A stretch of 64,000 nt of DNA from Paenibacillus sp. GP183. Lineage in GTDB: Bacteria > Bacillota > Bacilli > Paenibacillales > NBRC-103111. The stretch lies in NCBI RefSeq assembly GCF_900104695.1, contig NZ_FNSW01000002.1, forward strand, positions 124,001 through 188,000. The letters are read 5' to 3'. Below the pieces are notes generated by a model. That model searched no databases. It was not told the DNA's origin and worked only from the letters and a program-made list of their open reading frames with translations. The translations under genes and the position numbers were made by a program. The first letter of the stretch is position 1; every line of letters starts with the position of its first letter. Below are positions 7,640 through 17,304 of this stretch, piece by piece.

Positions 7640-8269
7640 TAGCCCCCATATCGTTACACCAGAACCTCAAAAAAAACAAGATTGTTAATTTTAGCAATTG
7701 TGACTTAAAAAAAAGAAAAAACAGCCTGAATTGGCAACTAATCTCAACTAAAGCACCCATTCGTGAAAAATAGAAAGAATGCTCAGGACATACAGCAGTT
7801 CTCTTGTACCCCCTGCTGCTAGCGAACTGCTTGAAAATAATAGCCACTAACTAAATATAGGGGAAATAATGAAGATTGGTTTGCTCATTCATTACTTAAC
7901 GAAGTTGGTCATCATCATCAACCAAAAGAAATGGATTATGAGGAATCAGAAATTAGACGCCCATTGTTAAGCATTGAAATACTTGCAAAATTTTAAAAAA
8001 CAATTGAGCTTAATCCTCATCCCAGATACTGGCCAATACATTTGACTGATAAGAACAAGAATCCGAGGGAGAAATTTTAAAGTTTGAAAGTTCAAAGAAA
8101 ACCCTGGGTCAAAATAATCCATTATATGGGCTGGGTAACAAAAAGAAAAAGAATCCATGGATGCTTAGTTGTTCGTTAATGTAGGTAATCCGTAATAAGT
8201 GAAGACGTAAAATCCAATTCTATAATGGTTGTGGAAATGAATATGTTTTGATTGTAAGGAGCGTAGATA
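7640..8269 (+). other. Non-coding or decayed stretch with ORF debris
   Basis: No intact gene. On the plus strand three short pieces in different frames look coding: one around 7850-7996 (NEDWFAHSLLNEVGHHHQPK), one at about 8005-8080 (ELNPHPRYWPIHLTDKNK), and one at about 8070-8180 (LKFESSKKTLGQNNPLYGLG). They are consistent with one gene broken by frameshifts. I could not assign a family. Confidence 0.35.
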
Positions 8270-8698
8270 ATGAAACATACAGATAGTTTAAGCCCGATGA
8301 ACCTGTTTGACGAAAACATTTCCAATTTAAGCGTAGAAGAGTTCATGTATTTGTTCTTACATTGTGCAGCTCATGGAGTTGCGATACCAAGGGTTTATTT
8401 TCTCTATCCAAGCAAGCCAAATCCTGCATATAATGCAATCGTCAATTTGTTAAACAAGGAGTATTTATTCTCTAGTGCTCCAGTCACTAAAGATGAGCAT
8501 AGTTTTCCTAATTATGATCAGATATCCTTTAAGTTTCAGGGATATGAATCATTTTTGATCAGCAATGATGGCTTAGAGTACTTAAAGTTTAACTCCAAAA
8601 CAGAGAAAGCGATGGAAGCTATCGAGCGTGTCGGGGAAGTCGCTGCGAATTTAGCTAGGCCTTTTGAGGTACTTTTTATGTTAACGCTCGTAGAATGA
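8270..8698 (+). CDS. Hypothetical protein, 142 aa
   Basis: I do not recognise this protein. It starts at ATG 8270 with TAAGGAG eight bases upstream. It is soluble, mildly acidic and has no signal peptide or membrane segment; the C-terminal third (KAMEAIERVGEVAANLARPF) is likely helical. No operon partner. A weak trace of the array repeat (ATTATCCGTTAGT, 8821-8833) lies downstream, so it could be a cassette-like gene in the opposite orientation. Confidence 0.7.
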   Translation: MKHTDSLSPMNLFDENISNLSVEEFMYLFLHCAAHGVAIPRVYFLYPSKPNPAYNAIVNLLNKEYLFSSAPVTKDEHSFPNYDQISFKFQGYESFLISNDGLEYLKFNSKTEKAMEAIERVGEVAANLARPFEVLFMLTLVE

Positions 8699-9228
8699 GT
8701 GTCGTGTGTTGAGGTATCCTAAGTCACCTGAACAATTGCATAGGTTCTGCGTGCTTCGTTTGCGCAATAATTCAAGTTATATCTCGTGAAGTATTGGTCA
8801 AATTAACAGGTGTAAACCCCATTATCCGTTAGTCATTCATACAGCGCAAGAACAGCGCTGCACCACAGAGGATGAAAATGGATAAAAGCGGTCAATACTG
8901 CTACTACGGCTGGGTGAGGAAGGTCGATCAACTATGGTGCCATAGAGCCCATCCGTTTGTCTGACTCCAACGACCACGGTGCATCACAGAATGTCGCTCC
9001 CTTTCGGGAAGCACTCATGGTAGATTAATCCTATTTTGGTTTTTGCACCAGCCTTACCTTCATCTAAGAAGAAAGTTGCTTAAATACCACCCAAGTCTAT
9101 AAGGATCAATCAGAGGCTCAGCCTTTTTTTAAATTTTAAAAAGTGTTTTCCTGGGTCTGCTTTAATTTGCTCTTTTTTAACATTTAAAGCATTTTAATTT
9201 TCATGGGAGCTTAGTAAACGCTTCGATC
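8699..9228. other. Intergenic stretch without a recognisable gene
   Basis: No supported ORF. It includes a weak GTTAGT repeat trace at 8822-8833. Bases about 9146-9200 (TTTTCCTGGGT followed by T-rich sequence) resemble 22336-22395, suggesting a shared element end or regulatory remnant. I could not identify it further. Confidence 0.4.
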
Positions 9229-9495
9229 TTATTGCTCGAGAACACGCTTAATGAATGCCGATTTCGCCTCTGTATATGCTTCCCGATCATGCATAAACTC
9301 TTGTGCCAGCTTAAGTTTTAGATTTTTGTATTCGTCCAATAAATGGGGATTTCCCCTTAAGCGGTCCCGAAACAAAAGTTGTTTCTCCCAACGTTCCTCT
9401 CCTGCTCGTATAAGGTGTAAGTGAGCGACTCGTTTATCGTCTTTAACTTTCACAAAAAATCTTCTCCACGGTTTATTGTCTAATTCATGAGGCAC
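9229..9495 (-). pseudogene. GrpB family protein, C-terminal part
   Basis: About 88 codons matching the C-terminal half of GrpB/UPF0157 nucleotidyltransferase-like proteins (RVAHLHLIRAGEERWEKQ, then LLFRDRLRGNPHLLDEYKNL). The frame continues into the 5' half at 11261-11355 across IS605 copy 2 (join KKEL-Y-VPHELDNK). The central core, including the usual HIGST motif, is missing, so the gene was deleted internally as well as interrupted. Confidence 0.8.
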
Positions 9496-9596
9496 GTGAC
9501 ATGCTCCCATGCCTAAAGGCAGGGGCTTCTCAGATCATCGGGGATCGTAACCTTTCCCCTCCTTGGAGGCTCTATCCAAGCCTAGTCTTTTTTAGG

Positions 9597-10682
9597 TTAC
9601 GATACGTTTTTCAAAGCTAGGTTTAGTATGTTAATCGCCGCATTTACGTCCCGATCTGCAACGTATCCGCAAGAACATTGATGCGTTCGTTCGGATAGTG
9701 TTTTTTTGACGATTTCACCACAGTTGGAGCATTGTTGAGATGTGTTGTTTGGATTCACTTGCACGACTTGACGACCGGCACTTTCAGCCTTGTACATCAC
9801 GAATTGTACGAGTTGCTGCCATCCTGCATCGACAATGCTTTTTGCAAGATGATGGTTCTTAACCAACCCTAATACGTTTAAATCTTCAAAAGCAATCAAT
9901 TGGTACTGGTTTACGAGTTTACGAGAAACTTTGTGCGCATGATCTTTTCGCTGATTGGCTACATGCTCATGCAATTTCGCCAATTGATGTACAGCTTTGC
10001 TTCTACGATTCGAACCTTTTTTCTTTTTGGATACGGCACGTTGTAGATGTTTCAATCGTTGTTCACTTAGACGAAGATATTTGGGTGATTCTATCGGTTC
10101 TCCTTCAGATGGTATTGCAAGGTGTTTGAGTCCTAAGTCGATACCAACCTTCATGTTTGTTATAGGCAAAGGTTTGGCTTCAACTTCACACGAAAAACAA
10201 GCATAGTATTTTCCGTTTTTGACAAGGATGGAACAGGTTTTCATCTTGCCTTGCAGTTCTCGATGTAGTTTTATTTTCACTTCACCGATCTTGGATAGCT
10301 TTATTTTATTGCCATGGATTGTGTACCCGCCTTGCGGATAGGTAAACGAATCGTACCTCGATTGTGGTTTGAAACGTGGGAACCCTGGAGTCTTGGCTTG
10401 CTTCACTCGTCTAAAAAATGCTTGATACGCCTTATCCAATCGTTTCGCAACATCCTGTAACACTTGCGAATGCACTTGCTTTAATGCCGGAATGTGTTGT
10501 TTACGCTCGTTGAACGTGTTTGCTTGATCGTAGTAGTTCGGTGTTTTCCCTTCTTGTTTGTAGGCAAGAATACGTTCCTCTAGTAACCGGTTATACAACA
10601 AACGGCAGCGTTTAAGAGTAAATTGTATCTGCTGTTTTTGCTCTTTTGTTGGGTATATTCGGTATTTGTAGGCAACAAGCAA
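9597..10682 (-). CDS. tnpB: TnpB of IS605 copy 2
   Basis: 361 aa with all RuvC motifs and the zinc ribbon intact. Differs from copy 1 at a handful of positions (for example GSNRRSKAV instead of GSKRRSKAV, VNPNNTSQQ instead of VNPYNTSQQ). Expected to be functional. Confidence 0.95.
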   Translation of the reverse strand: MLVAYKYRIYPTKEQKQQIQFTLKRCRLLYNRLLEERILAYKQEGKTPNYYDQANTFNERKQHIPALKQVHSQVLQDVAKRLDKAYQAFFRRVKQAKTPGFPRFKPQSRYDSFTYPQGGYTIHGNKIKLSKIGEVKIKLHRELQGKMKTCSILVKNGKYYACFSCEVEAKPLPITNMKVGIDLGLKHLAIPSEGEPIESPKYLRLSEQRLKHLQRAVSKKKKGSNRRSKAVHQLAKLHEHVANQRKDHAHKVSRKLVNQYQLIAFEDLNVLGLVKNHHLAKSIVDAGWQQLVQFVMYKAESAGRQVVQVNPNNTSQQCSNCGEIVKKTLSERTHQCSCGYVADRDVNAAINILNLALKNVS

Positions 10683-10684
10683 TA

Positions 10685-11098
10685 CTATTCACCTCGTTCT
10701 TTTTGGCTTTCAATATATTTTTTGATTACATCCAGTTGAACTGTACCTACGGTTGCAACAAAATACGAGTTTGTCCATAGGGAAGGGAGTCTACTTTTTA
10801 GATGGCTAAACTCTAGTCTTAGCACTCTTGACGTGTACCCTTTCAAATGTTTCACTACTTTGTGGATTCCAAACTGTGGATCGCATTTGATGAGCAAATG
10901 AACATGATCGGGCATGATTTCCATTTCAACGATTTCTGTGTTTAACGCTTTAGACTTCTCTAAAAACAAACTTTTTAGCCTTGTATCAATTGGTTCTTTG
11001 AGTACCTTTTTTCGATACTTAGGACAAAAAACAACATGATATTTACAATCAAAAACGATATTATGATTACTTTCTGCTTTTCTACTCAATGTCATCAC
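10685..11098 (-). CDS. tnpA: TnpA of IS605 copy 2
   Basis: 137 aa, HUH motif and catalytic Tyr present; VQLDVIKKY replaces VQRDVIKKY of copy 1. Start at GTG 11098 or the nearby ATG/TTG as in copy 1. Confidence 0.93.
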   Translation of the reverse strand: MMTLSRKAESNHNIVFDCKYHVVFCPKYRKKVLKEPIDTRLKSLFLEKSKALNTEIVEMEIMPDHVHLLIKCDPQFGIHKVVKHLKGYTSRVLRLEFSHLKSRLPSLWTNSYFVATVGTVQLDVIKKYIESQKERGE

Positions 11099-11256
11099 CT
11101 ACAGTAAATTGTACCACAAATAGTTAGTTTAATATAGTTTATCTAACATGTTTTATAGAGAGAATTTAAGAATTTGCTCTTAACATCCCTAAAGGGATGC
11201 AGAGCAAAGTGCCTTATATCCCCATGGCTAAAGCAAGGGGTTTTACGGCGAATTTG

Positions 11257-11355
11257 ATAAAGTTCCTTTTTTAGTGTCAGTCCTTTTTCTTTCCAGTTAG
11301 GATTGTAATCCTTTATTTCGACCGGCTCTGTTGCCCAAACAGGCCAATCTGTCAT
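11257..11355 (-). pseudogene. GrpB family protein, N-terminal part
   Basis: Starts ATG 11355 (MTDWPVWATEPVEIKDYNPN) with a good GGAGGGGA site. The YNPNWKEKGLTLKKEL stretch is the conserved N-terminus of GrpB proteins. After 33 codons it runs into IS605 copy 2. See 9229-9495 for the other part. Confidence 0.75.
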
Positions 11356-11414
11356 TTATATCAATCCCCTCCTTGAGCTATAAAATAATTAAAGATCAAT
11401 ATTCGTCATTTTAT

Positions 11415-11478
11415 TTCACTATCCTGCCCGATCGTATTATGAGGTCACCAGATCTTTCTGGTCGACCTCATTTTTATG
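11415..11478 (-). repeat. A-type repeat site plus terminator hairpin
   Basis: TTTCACTATCCTGCCCGATCG (A-type loop CTGCCCG) is followed by ATGAGGTC ... GACCTCAT with T-run on the plus strand. It lies between the GrpB remnant and the 3' end of the lipoprotein gene, as in the 26-34 kb array. Confidence 0.55.
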
Positions 11479-11534
11479 TGGTTGTAATACAAGGCACAAA
11501 TGTGCAAAATTCGATCTTTTGTGGAGTTGTCTTA

Positions 11535-11996
11535 TTACAAGGTTTTACTAAAGTAATCTAGTCCTCCGGACTTATAGAAATGATTAGAGTCTGTCAGTGT
11601 TCCTAAGTACCCCTTAAATTCTAAATCAGGGTGATTAGGATCTAAGTTCTGATTACCTTGGTAGTCCTCTTTAGGAACAAAAAAATTCAGCATTAGTTCG
11701 TTACCGGGTGAGATGTTGAGTTTGTTCCCTGTTGCCTCCACTTTAAGTTTATTGCCTTGACGCTGGAGTCCATTATTTGATGTGATAGGATAGCTCAAGT
11801 ACAACTCATTTTCCACTATTACATAATTTGACTTGTTACTGAGTTTAAAAGTATATGCTGTTCCACTTGGCTGCTCAGATTTATCAACTAATACAATTTT
11901 GATCTTATCCAGATCTTGAGGTTGAAAATGGTCTGTAGATTTGCAACCAGAAATAAGTATTAAGATAACTATTAGCGAAAAAATTATCCTTAACAA
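11535..11996 (-). CDS. Small lipoprotein, function unknown
   Basis: 153 aa. A short hydrophobic signal (IIFSLIVILILISGC) ends in a lipobox with Cys 18, so the mature protein is probably membrane-anchored outside the cell. The rest is hydrophilic with beta-rich character and no motif I recognise. Start at ATG 11996, preceded by AAGTGAGGTG. An A-type repeat and hairpin lie beyond its 3' end, and a GC hairpin (12101-12129) lies upstream. Confidence 0.75.
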   Translation of the reverse strand: MLRIIFSLIVILILISGCKSTDHFQPQDLDKIKIVLVDKSEQPSGTAYTFKLSNKSNYVIVENELYLSYPITSNNGLQRQGNKLKVEATGNKLNISPGNELMLNFFVPKEDYQGNQNLDPNHPDLEFKGYLGTLTDSNHFYKSGGLDYFSKTL

Positions 11997-11999
11997 AAA

Positions 12000-12459
12000 T
12001 ACACCTCACTTCAAATTTATTTCTAAATTATACCATGGTCTGTATAGGTCGTTCCCCTGATTTTAAAAATTATGTATAAAGACCCGTATTTTGTGAGGTG
12101 AAAAGGAGCTGCCGCGGCAGCTCCTTTTCAAGTAAGCATTAGACTGTCTTCATGCACCGAAAGCGATGCAGTAACCATTATTTTCACGGATGGTCATCCA
12201 CTCCATCCATCGGACAAATGAGGTCCAAATTTGGGGAACTGTATGACGTTTCCATCAGATTCTGAATGAAACCTTTTGGCCATTCGGCCACCCCTTTTTT
12301 CCAGAAGAGGAAGGGCACAAGAACTTTGGTTCATTCCATGTAAATGGGTGGGTAATTCAATATGTGTGAATAAGGGTGTTGAATTGCTGTGAGTCCAAGT
12401 TACCAGACCCCAAACGCATACCCTGGAATAGCAGAGGAACTAAAAGAGGTTGTTCTTAT
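12000..12459. other. Intergenic region with a GC-rich hairpin
   Basis: No gene supported. Hairpin AAAAGGAGCTGCC / GGCAGCTCCTTTT at 12101-12129 is a bidirectional terminator, the same stem used in the array at 26.25 kb, and is also preceded by ATTTTGTGAG. The remainder (12130-12459) shows nothing I can assign. Confidence 0.6.
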
Positions 12460-13041
12460 TTATAGAATCCGTCTTGCTTCCAACATACGTTGCATGGCCG
12501 TAAATAACTCTACGGCGAAAAAAATGACGGTCAACCAGATAAGCCACTGGGGCAGCAAAATCATCAAAGTAAAAAGAATAAACCCTTCCGTACGCTCAGC
12601 CAAACCTGCCTGATAGTAAAAGGATTTCATCCCCTTTTTCTCTGTTAAAGCGCCCACGGTCAGAAAAACCGTCATAGAGAACACAATGGAAGCGGTGAGA
12701 AGAAGAAGCACAAATTTAGCTTCTGGAAACTTCGCAGCCAATCCGATAATAACCGACAGTTCCACTATACGGTCAAATGTAATATCCATCAATGTTCCCC
12801 AAGCGGTCGATTTCTTTTGTATTCTGGCCATGGAACCATCTACGGCATCCAGGAATCCCGATATCCAGAGAATCGCAGCGGCCCAGTAAGAATGACCAAT
12901 ATATATAAGAACTCCCGTGGAAATACCAAGAAAAAAAGCAAACCAGGTCACCTGATTAACAGTAAAACGAAGCCTAATTAACAGATTTGCGGTTGCACCT
13001 ATAGCTGGCTGCACCAGATGCCTGGCATGCGTATCCAACAT
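12460..13041 (-). CDS. ynjF: CDP-alcohol phosphatidyltransferase family protein (YnjF-like)
   Basis: 193 aa, about six membrane segments. The CDP-alcohol phosphotransferase signature is complete: D-x-x-DG-x-x-AR in DAVDGSMARIQ (about residue 66), then G-x3-D-x3-D in WGTLMDITFD. These enzymes exchange CMP for an alcohol in phospholipid synthesis. The neighbourhood reproduces E. coli ynjBCD-F, which also ends in such an enzyme. The start lies 16 bp from the ATPase stop, so it is probably the last gene of the operon. The alcohol acceptor is unknown. Confidence 0.85.
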   Translation of the reverse strand: MLDTHARHLVQPAIGATANLLIRLRFTVNQVTWFAFFLGISTGVLIYIGHSYWAAAILWISGFLDAVDGSMARIQKKSTAWGTLMDITFDRIVELSVIIGLAAKFPEAKFVLLLLTASIVFSMTVFLTVGALTEKKGMKSFYYQAGLAERTEGFILFTLMILLPQWLIWLTVIFFAVELFTAMQRMLEARRIL

Positions 13042-13057
13042 CTATTCTTCCCTCCTT

Positions 13058-14158
13058 TCATGCAGCGTGTGGAATAAAATACGCTTGTCTAATGTCAAAC
13101 TGGACTGAGACCGCATCACCCGGTTTGGGTGGTGTTCGAAACCCTGGCTTCTCTATCATAAAAAGATCTTGAGTATCGAAACCTATCTTGAGATGATATA
13201 ATCCTTGGCGATATGAAATCTCCTGAACCGTGCCTTGGAGCGATCGAGAATACTTGTCTTTAGCAATATCCGTTCTCAAATCAAAGTCGGCCTCCGACAA
13301 ATGCACGCTTTCCGGACGGATCACGAGCCATCCTCGCCCGTTCAGTTCGTCCGTCGTTGGACCAAGCTTCACTTTTACACCACCGGAAATAAAATGTCCA
13401 TCTCTCGTCTCGCCTTCCCAAACATTTTTTGCCCCCATAAAAAAAGCAATCTCAGGACTTTGCGGATTTTCGTAAATATCCTGCGGGCTGCCGATCTGGC
13501 GTATGCTTCCTTGCATCATAACTGCCATGCGATCAGCTAACAGAAATGCTTCCTCCCGGTCATGGGTGACAAAAATAATGGTCGTCTTGTACTGACTATG
13601 AATGTACTTCACTAATTCCCTCATCTCATCTCGCAGGCCGGGATCAAGTGCACTAAATGGTTCGTCCATGAGCAGCAGTTTCGGGGTAGACACAATAGCC
13701 CGTGCTAGCGATACCCTCTGCAGTTGACCGCCACTCATTGCGGAAGGGTAACGAGGCCCGTAACCTTTCAATCCGACGCCCTCGAGGATTTGCTCTGCCT
13801 GATGCAAACGCTCTTGCCTGCGGATCCCCTGCATTTTCAATCCGAACGCCACGTTTTCCTGGGCGGTCATGTGCGGAAACAGCAGTGGTTGTTGAAACAC
13901 CATGCCGAAACCTCTTTTTTCTGCAGGCAGTGCGGAGACGTTTTCAGAGCCAAAGATGATCTCTCCTTGGTCGGCGTGGAGCAGACCTGCGATCAGCTTT
14001 AACAATGTGGTTTTGCCGCATCCTGAAGGTCCGAGCAGTGCAAAAAATTCACCTTCTTCTATGGTCAGGTTTACTGGCTGCAATGTAAACAAAGGGGAAG
14101 TATCCTTCATACCCCCTTTATAACTTTTCCCGATGTTCATTAGCTGTAAGTTCGGCAA
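13058..14158 (-). CDS. ynjD: ABC importer ATPase (YnjD-type)
   Basis: 366 aa. Walker A GPSGCGKTT (about 44), Q-loop in FQQPLLFPH, signature MSGGQLQRVSLARAI (about 142), Walker B LLLMDEPFSALD, H-loop VTHDREEAF, and a C-terminal TOBE-like regulatory domain (about 250-366). This is the spermidine/putrescine/thiamine/iron type importer ATPase. It couples the two permeases encoded upstream. Start at 14158 (MPNLQLMNIG); the previous gene stops 15 bp before. Confidence 0.93.
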   Translation of the reverse strand: MPNLQLMNIGKSYKGGMKDTSPLFTLQPVNLTIEEGEFFALLGPSGCGKTTLLKLIAGLLHADQGEIIFGSENVSALPAEKRGFGMVFQQPLLFPHMTAQENVAFGLKMQGIRRQERLHQAEQILEGVGLKGYGPRYPSAMSGGQLQRVSLARAIVSTPKLLLMDEPFSALDPGLRDEMRELVKYIHSQYKTTIIFVTHDREEAFLLADRMAVMMQGSIRQIGSPQDIYENPQSPEIAFFMGAKNVWEGETRDGHFISGGVKVKLGPTTDELNGRGWLVIRPESVHLSEADFDLRTDIAKDKYSRSLQGTVQEISYRQGLYHLKIGFDTQDLFMIEKPGFRTPPKPGDAVSVQFDIRQAYFIPHAA

Positions 14159-14173
14159 AGGTTCCCTCTCCCA

Positions 14174-14983
14174 TTAAACAAGAATGGTCATCTGTTTGCG
14201 GTAATACCGCCGCAAAGCGATATCCATCAGCCAAAGTAATATAACCGAGACCGCAGCAAAGAGTAATGTATAGGTAGATCCAATGGCGGGATCGCCGCCA
14301 CTGATAAATGGAAACAGGATAATCGGCAGCGTAATCACTTGCCCGCCACCAACAAGAAACGTAATTAGATACTGGCTCATGGAAACGAGAATGCTTAAGC
14401 TTGCTCCTGCAACCATTCCCGGTAAAATGTGAGGCAATACGATATATCGGAACCGATGCCATTTTCCTGCCCCCAGCATACGTCCCTGATCCTCCCACTG
14501 AAGACCAAGCGTGCCAAAGCTTACCATAAGTGCCCGTATCATATAGGGCATCGTTGGCGAAAGGTGAGCTAGGACTACTCCGGTAGTTGTTTCTGTCAGA
14601 TTGAGTCGGATAAAAGTGGTATAAAGCCCCATTACAGCAACGAACGACGGTACGATCATAGGCGCATACAACATGCCTTCCACGATCCGTTTACCTTTGA
14701 AATCCATTCTTGCGAGCGCATCTGCCGCCGGAACGGCAAGAACCAAATTAATGAGGGTAACGAGTAATGCAATGAAAACGCTCGTCCCGATGGCATTCCA
14801 TGTTCCGGAGTTTACGGAGAACACATAAGCCCATGCACGGCCGCTAAACGATTCGGGCCAAATCTCCGGCCATCGCCATCCTGCAGAAAAAACGGAGAAG
14901 ATGAGCGGAATAAAGGGCATGACAATGACGACAATTAATATTGTCGTAACGAACGAGTGTACCCTATGCATCCGTTTGCCCAT
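14174..14983 (-). CDS. ABC importer permease (second half of YnjC)
   Basis: 269 aa, six membrane segments with the EAA loop region LGAGKWHRFRYIVLPHILPG. In E. coli YnjC is one protein with two permease domains; here the C-terminal-equivalent domain is a separate gene. It forms the membrane channel with the product of 14988-15875. Only 4 bp separate it from that gene. A start at ATG 14983 is preceded by GGTGAGG. Confidence 0.9.
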   Translation of the reverse strand: MGKRMHRVHSFVTTILIVVIVMPFIPLIFSVFSAGWRWPEIWPESFSGRAWAYVFSVNSGTWNAIGTSVFIALLVTLINLVLAVPAADALARMDFKGKRIVEGMLYAPMIVPSFVAVMGLYTTFIRLNLTETTTGVVLAHLSPTMPYMIRALMVSFGTLGLQWEDQGRMLGAGKWHRFRYIVLPHILPGMVAGASLSILVSMSQYLITFLVGGGQVITLPIILFPFISGGDPAIGSTYTLLFAAVSVILLWLMDIALRRYYRKQMTILV

Positions 14984-14987
14984 TACC

Positions 14988-15875
14988 TCACCACCCTTCT
15001 CTTGCCCCCGTTAACCAGCGTTTACTTATCCGGTACGCCAGCCAGCCTAACACTGCCGTTATCAGTGCCAGCAGAACATTCACCGCCAGCGCTTCCGGGC
15101 GCTGTTCGAGCCCGCCGCTCGTATACAGTTCGTACGAAAGGACAGGAAGCATTTTGGGATAAGTGACCCCAAGCAGAAAAGGGACCTCAAACGCAGAGAA
15201 GGAAAAGGCAAACACAATAAATGAGGCAGACAGCCAAGCCGGAAGAAGAAGCGGAATCACGATTTCCCGCAGAAAATTCCATGAATTTGCACCGAGCACC
15301 TGAGCGGCTTCATACCAGGAGCCATGTATCCGCAGCAGAACCGGATAGACCATCAATGCAATAAAAGGCGCTTCTTTCCAAGCATAAGTGAACACGATTC
15401 CCCATCCGAACGGATCATTAATCCATACTGGGAAATCACTAATTTCTCGGATCAACCCCAAATGGAAACCGATTCTCGACAACCAGCCACTTTGCATGAA
15501 CAGAAGTACCATCAAATAGGCGCCAACAAGATGAGGAATGATTAAGGGAAGCTCGAATCCTTTCGCCAGTAAGCTTCTCCCAAAGTTATTCCCTTTTTGT
15601 TTCAGCATAAACAAGCAAACCGCAACAAATACTCCCAATACGCCGGCTGTAAGGGTAGACAAAGATGATATTCGCAGTGTAAGCAATAATGAACTCCAAA
15701 ATTCCTCGGAACCGAGGAGCTCAGCATAAGCAAATAAGGAAAAACGGGATTGACCCGCTGCAGGAAAATATCCCATACTTTGGATCAATCCTTCAGCGAG
15801 TCCGCCAAAAAACAATACCGTAATCACGATCCATGCGGGCAATACAAGAACATACGGCTTACTTCTTAGCCACAT
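14988..15875 (-). CDS. ABC importer permease (first half of YnjC)
   Basis: 295 aa, six membrane segments and the EAA loop LGANSWNFLREIVIPLLLPAW split over the predicted cytoplasmic turn (about residue 205-225). Equivalent to the N-terminal permease domain of YnjC. Its 5' end overlaps the binding-protein gene by 17 bp, indicating translational coupling. Confidence 0.9.
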   Translation of the reverse strand: MWLRSKPYVLVLPAWIVITVLFFGGLAEGLIQSMGYFPAAGQSRFSLFAYAELLGSEEFWSSLLLTLRISSLSTLTAGVLGVFVAVCLFMLKQKGNNFGRSLLAKGFELPLIIPHLVGAYLMVLLFMQSGWLSRIGFHLGLIREISDFPVWINDPFGWGIVFTYAWKEAPFIALMVYPVLLRIHGSWYEAAQVLGANSWNFLREIVIPLLLPAWLSASFIVFAFSFSAFEVPFLLGVTYPKMLPVLSYELYTSGGLEQRPEALAVNVLLALITAVLGWLAYRISKRWLTGAREGW

Positions 15876-17154
15876 TGGAAGCCCACCCTTTGTCCAGAAC
15901 GTCTACATATTGGGAAAGCATTTCAGGAACACGGTGACTGGCCAATACCTCTGAAGGAAGTGTTGCCTCTCCTCGGTCTATCACCGCTACCCTCTTTTGA
16001 TCCTCAGCCGACAGCTTTTTAGGGTTGAGAGACATGTCTTCTCCCCAAATTGCCGAGTCCATCTTGGCAATTTGGGCATCTGGGGAAAGCATCAGATTAA
16101 TTGCGGCCATCGCACCTGCTTGATGGACAGAATTAAATGGGATAGACAAATAGTGGGTGTTGGACAGCGTACCGTGCTCGAGCACAAAGGTTCGTGTCGA
16201 TTGGGGAAAAAATCCTTTTTTGATTTGATTTGAAGCATTAGCCGGGTCATATCCCATTGTCATCCATACTTCGCCGCTGCCGAACAATTGATCCAGTTTG
16301 GTAGAGCTTTCGGGGTAGGTTTTGCCTTCCCTCCACAAAAATGGTTTAAGTTGATTCAAATACGCCCATGCTGGTTTAGCTTTGTCTTCCAGAGTTTTGG
16401 CATCAATTGATTTCGTATACTGCTCGTATCCACCCGTTTGTTCATAAAGAACGTGACGAATAAAGGCGCTTCCCGTGAAATCCGGAGGAGCCGGATACGT
16501 AAATTTACCAGGGTTTTGCTTTGCCCATTGAAGCAGTTCGTTCATCGATTTGGGCGGATTCCTCACCTTGTTCGAATCGTAGACGAAGACAAACTGGGCT
16601 TTCCCCCACGGTGCTTCCTTTCCATCCGTCGACAGGCCAAAATCATTTGCGATATCCGGGGCGTTAACGTCGACATACTTCTGAATATTGGGGAGCGTAC
16701 CTACAAAAGATCCCCACAACAACGAGTTGTCTTTCGCCGTCTTAAAGTTTTCTCCATTAATCCACATAATATCGATACTTCCGTCTTTTTTCCCCGCCTG
16801 CTTGTCGGCTAGCAGCTTGTTAATGGTATCCTTGGAATCGTTTACTGGGATGCGTCTTAGGTTAACGCCGGTTTCATTCTTCAGTCGGGGCGCCACCCAC
16901 TCGTCGATATATTTGTTAATGGAGTCACTCCCGCCCCACATATACATTTTAACATTTTGACCCTTGGCCTCAGTCAAAACATCATCCCATTTTGCGCTGA
17001 GCAAGCTGCTTGAACTGTTGCTTTTCGACGCTTCATTTGCATTTGATTTTTTAGATATTTGCGAGCAACCCGCCGAGAGGATTCCGAATGCAATGATAAA
17101 CGCAACACTAATCCAAACCAATCTTTTCTGCAAATCGAATCCCTCCCAGAACAT
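15859..17154 (-). CDS. ynjB: ABC solute-binding lipoprotein (YnjB-type)
   Basis: 431 aa. Signal WISVAFIIAFGILSAGC with lipobox Cys near residue 30, then the YnjB-type fold: MYMWGGSDSINKYIDEW (about 70), LLADKQAGKKDGSIDIMWIN (about 112) and NGENFKTAKDNSLLWG. It delivers an unknown substrate to the permease pair; E. coli YnjB has no established substrate. Starts at ATG 17154 or at an in-frame TTG/ATG nearer the signal (a GGGAGG lies at 17140-17150, favouring TTG about 17136). Confidence 0.88.
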   Translation of the reverse strand: MFWEGFDLQKRLVWISVAFIIAFGILSAGCSQISKKSNANEASKSNSSSSLLSAKWDDVLTEAKGQNVKMYMWGGSDSINKYIDEWVAPRLKNETGVNLRRIPVNDSKDTINKLLADKQAGKKDGSIDIMWINGENFKTAKDNSLLWGSFVGTLPNIQKYVDVNAPDIANDFGLSTDGKEAPWGKAQFVFVYDSNKVRNPPKSMNELLQWAKQNPGKFTYPAPPDFTGSAFIRHVLYEQTGGYEQYTKSIDAKTLEDKAKPAWAYLNQLKPFLWREGKTYPESSTKLDQLFGSGEVWMTMGYDPANASNQIKKGFFPQSTRTFVLEHGTLSNTHYLSIPFNSVHQAGAMAAINLMLSPDAQIAKMDSAIWGEDMSLNPKKLSAEDQKRVAVIDRGEATLPSEVLASHRVPEMLSQYVDVLDKGWASNVAKK

Positions 17155-17304
17155 TTTGTTTTCTGCAATTCAATACTAACAAATTTTATGTTCAGGGCTC
17201 TGTATGCTACCTTACAAAGCTACAATTTTTCGTTTTTAAATATGGAGCACTCCTCAAAGACGATCTCTTTAATCCCTGTCAAACCCATTATAATCACTCT
17301 ATTC

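Larger units (their letters stand above)
9496..11256 (-). mobile_element. IS200/IS605 element, copy 2
   Basis: 1761 bp, nearly identical to copy 1. Coding-strand flanks are TTTAT at the 5' end and GTGCCTCATGAATTAGAC at the 3' end, the latter being the expected guide. It sits inside the GrpB gene. Confidence 0.92.

Noticed and set aside
7629-8158. Minus-strand ORFs of 72 and 63 aa
   Set aside because: Low-complexity translation without RBS; coding-like debris is on the other strand.
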